DNA from: Altererythrobacter sp.
Lineage (GTDB): Bacteria; Pseudomonadota; Alphaproteobacteria; Sphingomonadales; Sphingomonadaceae
Length of the DNA: 6,842 bases
NCBI GenBank assembly: GCA_011524425.1
Contig: WTKI01000027.1
Span: forward strand, 1 to 6,842
Reading direction: 5' to 3'
Under the pieces are notes generated by a model. It saw nothing but the letters and a program-made list of their open reading frames with translations. It did no database searches and was not told the origin of the DNA. The first letter of the stretch is position 1, and the number at the start of each line of letters is the position of its first letter. The position numbers and the translations under genes were made by a program. Below are positions 6,277 through 6,842 of this stretch, piece after piece.

Positions 6277-6842
6277 ATGTCGACCAGTCATTTTCTATCC
6301 AAATCGCTTTTGGCAGCACTTGCTGCACCTCTTGCGCTCGCTCTTGCAGCGCCTGCTTCTGCGCAAACCCTTGCGGACCTGCAAACCTATGAAGAAGTCG
6401 CCCCGTTAGAACCCACAGTGCTGGACGGCGTGTGGAAAGTCGTCGGTCTGCAAAAGAACCTTCTGATCGAGAATGGTCATGCGATCGCGCTGGAAGGCTG
6501 GATCCATGCCTTTTTCTGGACCGTTGAGCCTGGCATGGTGACCAGCACCCGCATTCGTCAAAATCGCGATGGTAGGTTCGAAGCCTATGATGCGCTGCTG
6601 CAGCGGCCTATGAAATGGACTTTGCGCGAAGACGGAACGATTTTCGCGACAGGCACAGGTCTGTTCGCTCCTTCCTTCTACCTCGAGCCGATCGAGCTTG
6701 CTTATCCAGATGCATTCCAGGCTGAGCTCGACATGATCGCCAATGGCGGTCGCGGCATCGGAGCGCCTCCGCCCCCGCCGCCATTGCCGGGTCCGCCTGA
6801 GCGCCCAGGTCCGATCGAGTTTGATATCAACCTCGCCCATTC
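6277..6842 (+). CDS. Exported protein of unknown function with proline-rich segment (partial)
   Basis: I do not recognise this protein. Its first 29 residues are a classical signal peptide: a polar start with Lys9, a hydrophobic Leu/Ala core (11-25), and PASA before Gln30 as the likely cleavage site, so the product should reach the periplasm or beyond. No lipobox cysteine is present. The mature part (30-162) is mixed in character, rich in Trp and aromatic residues (GVWKVVGL at 51-58, EGWIHAFFWTVEPG at 73-86, KWTLREDGTIFATGTGLF at 113-130), which suggests a small beta-rich domain. It then has six consecutive prolines (164-169) inside a longer Pro/Gly-rich stretch to about 179, typical of a linker. 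The frame is open to the right edge, 188 codons seen, C-terminus missing. AGGGAG lies 7 bases before the ATG. Confidence 0.85.
   Translation, partial: MSTSHFLSKSLLAALAAPLALALAAPASAQTLADLQTYEEVAPLEPTVLDGVWKVVGLQKNLLIENGHAIALEGWIHAFFWTVEPGMVTSTRIRQNRDGRFEAYDALLQRPMKWTLREDGTIFATGTGLFAPSFYLEPIELAYPDAFQAELDMIANGGRGIGAPPPPPPLPGPPERPGPIEFDINLAH

Noticed and set aside
6406..6840. 144-residue open frame on the minus strand
   Set aside because: It overlaps the plus-strand exported protein, which has a signal peptide and Shine-Dalgarno site; the minus product is Arg-rich and shadow-like.

Overview
The window looks like chromosomal DNA of a moderately GC-rich alphaproteobacterium. The style of the proteins (AhpC/AhpF/KatG sequences, the GMC oxidoreductase, an Ala/Leu-rich signal peptide) suggests a sphingomonad or Erythrobacteraceae-type marine bacterium. 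That placement is an inference from protein character, not from a marker gene. No tRNA, rRNA, CRISPR array, transposase or integrase is visible.

Layout. The minus strand carries, in transcription order, ahpC (5685-5119), ahpF (4877-3288), katG (3127-953) and the N-terminal part of a GMC-family flavoprotein oxidoreductase (715 down to the left edge). The plus strand carries two genes facing away from ahpC: a 66-residue two-helix membrane protein (5955-6155) and an unrecognised exported protein with a signal peptide and a proline-rich segment (6277 to the right edge). No gap between genes reaches 300 bases.

How the genes fit together. AhpC is a 2-Cys peroxiredoxin for low hydrogen peroxide and organic hydroperoxides, AhpF is its dedicated flavoprotein reductase, and KatG is a catalase-peroxidase for high peroxide loads. 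The three form a compact peroxide-defence block in one orientation. A strong hairpin terminator at 869-897 closes the block after katG, so the GMC gene is probably a separate unit.

Non-coding structure is the more interesting part. The 241-base ahpC-ahpF spacer holds four hairpins and a 12-base palindrome, none followed by a U tract, which suggests transcript processing, stabilisation or attenuation between the two genes. The ahpC and katG upstream regions share the 10-mer GATCGAATTT at nearly the same distance from their start codons, in each case inside or next to an inverted repeat; this is a candidate shared operator, possibly for an OxyR-type regulator. The ahpC leader also holds a 12-base inverted repeat with one mismatch. 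Just after katG the plus strand has four G5 runs within 57 bases, overlapping the terminator. The gap 716-868 holds nothing I can name beyond the upstream region of the GMC gene.
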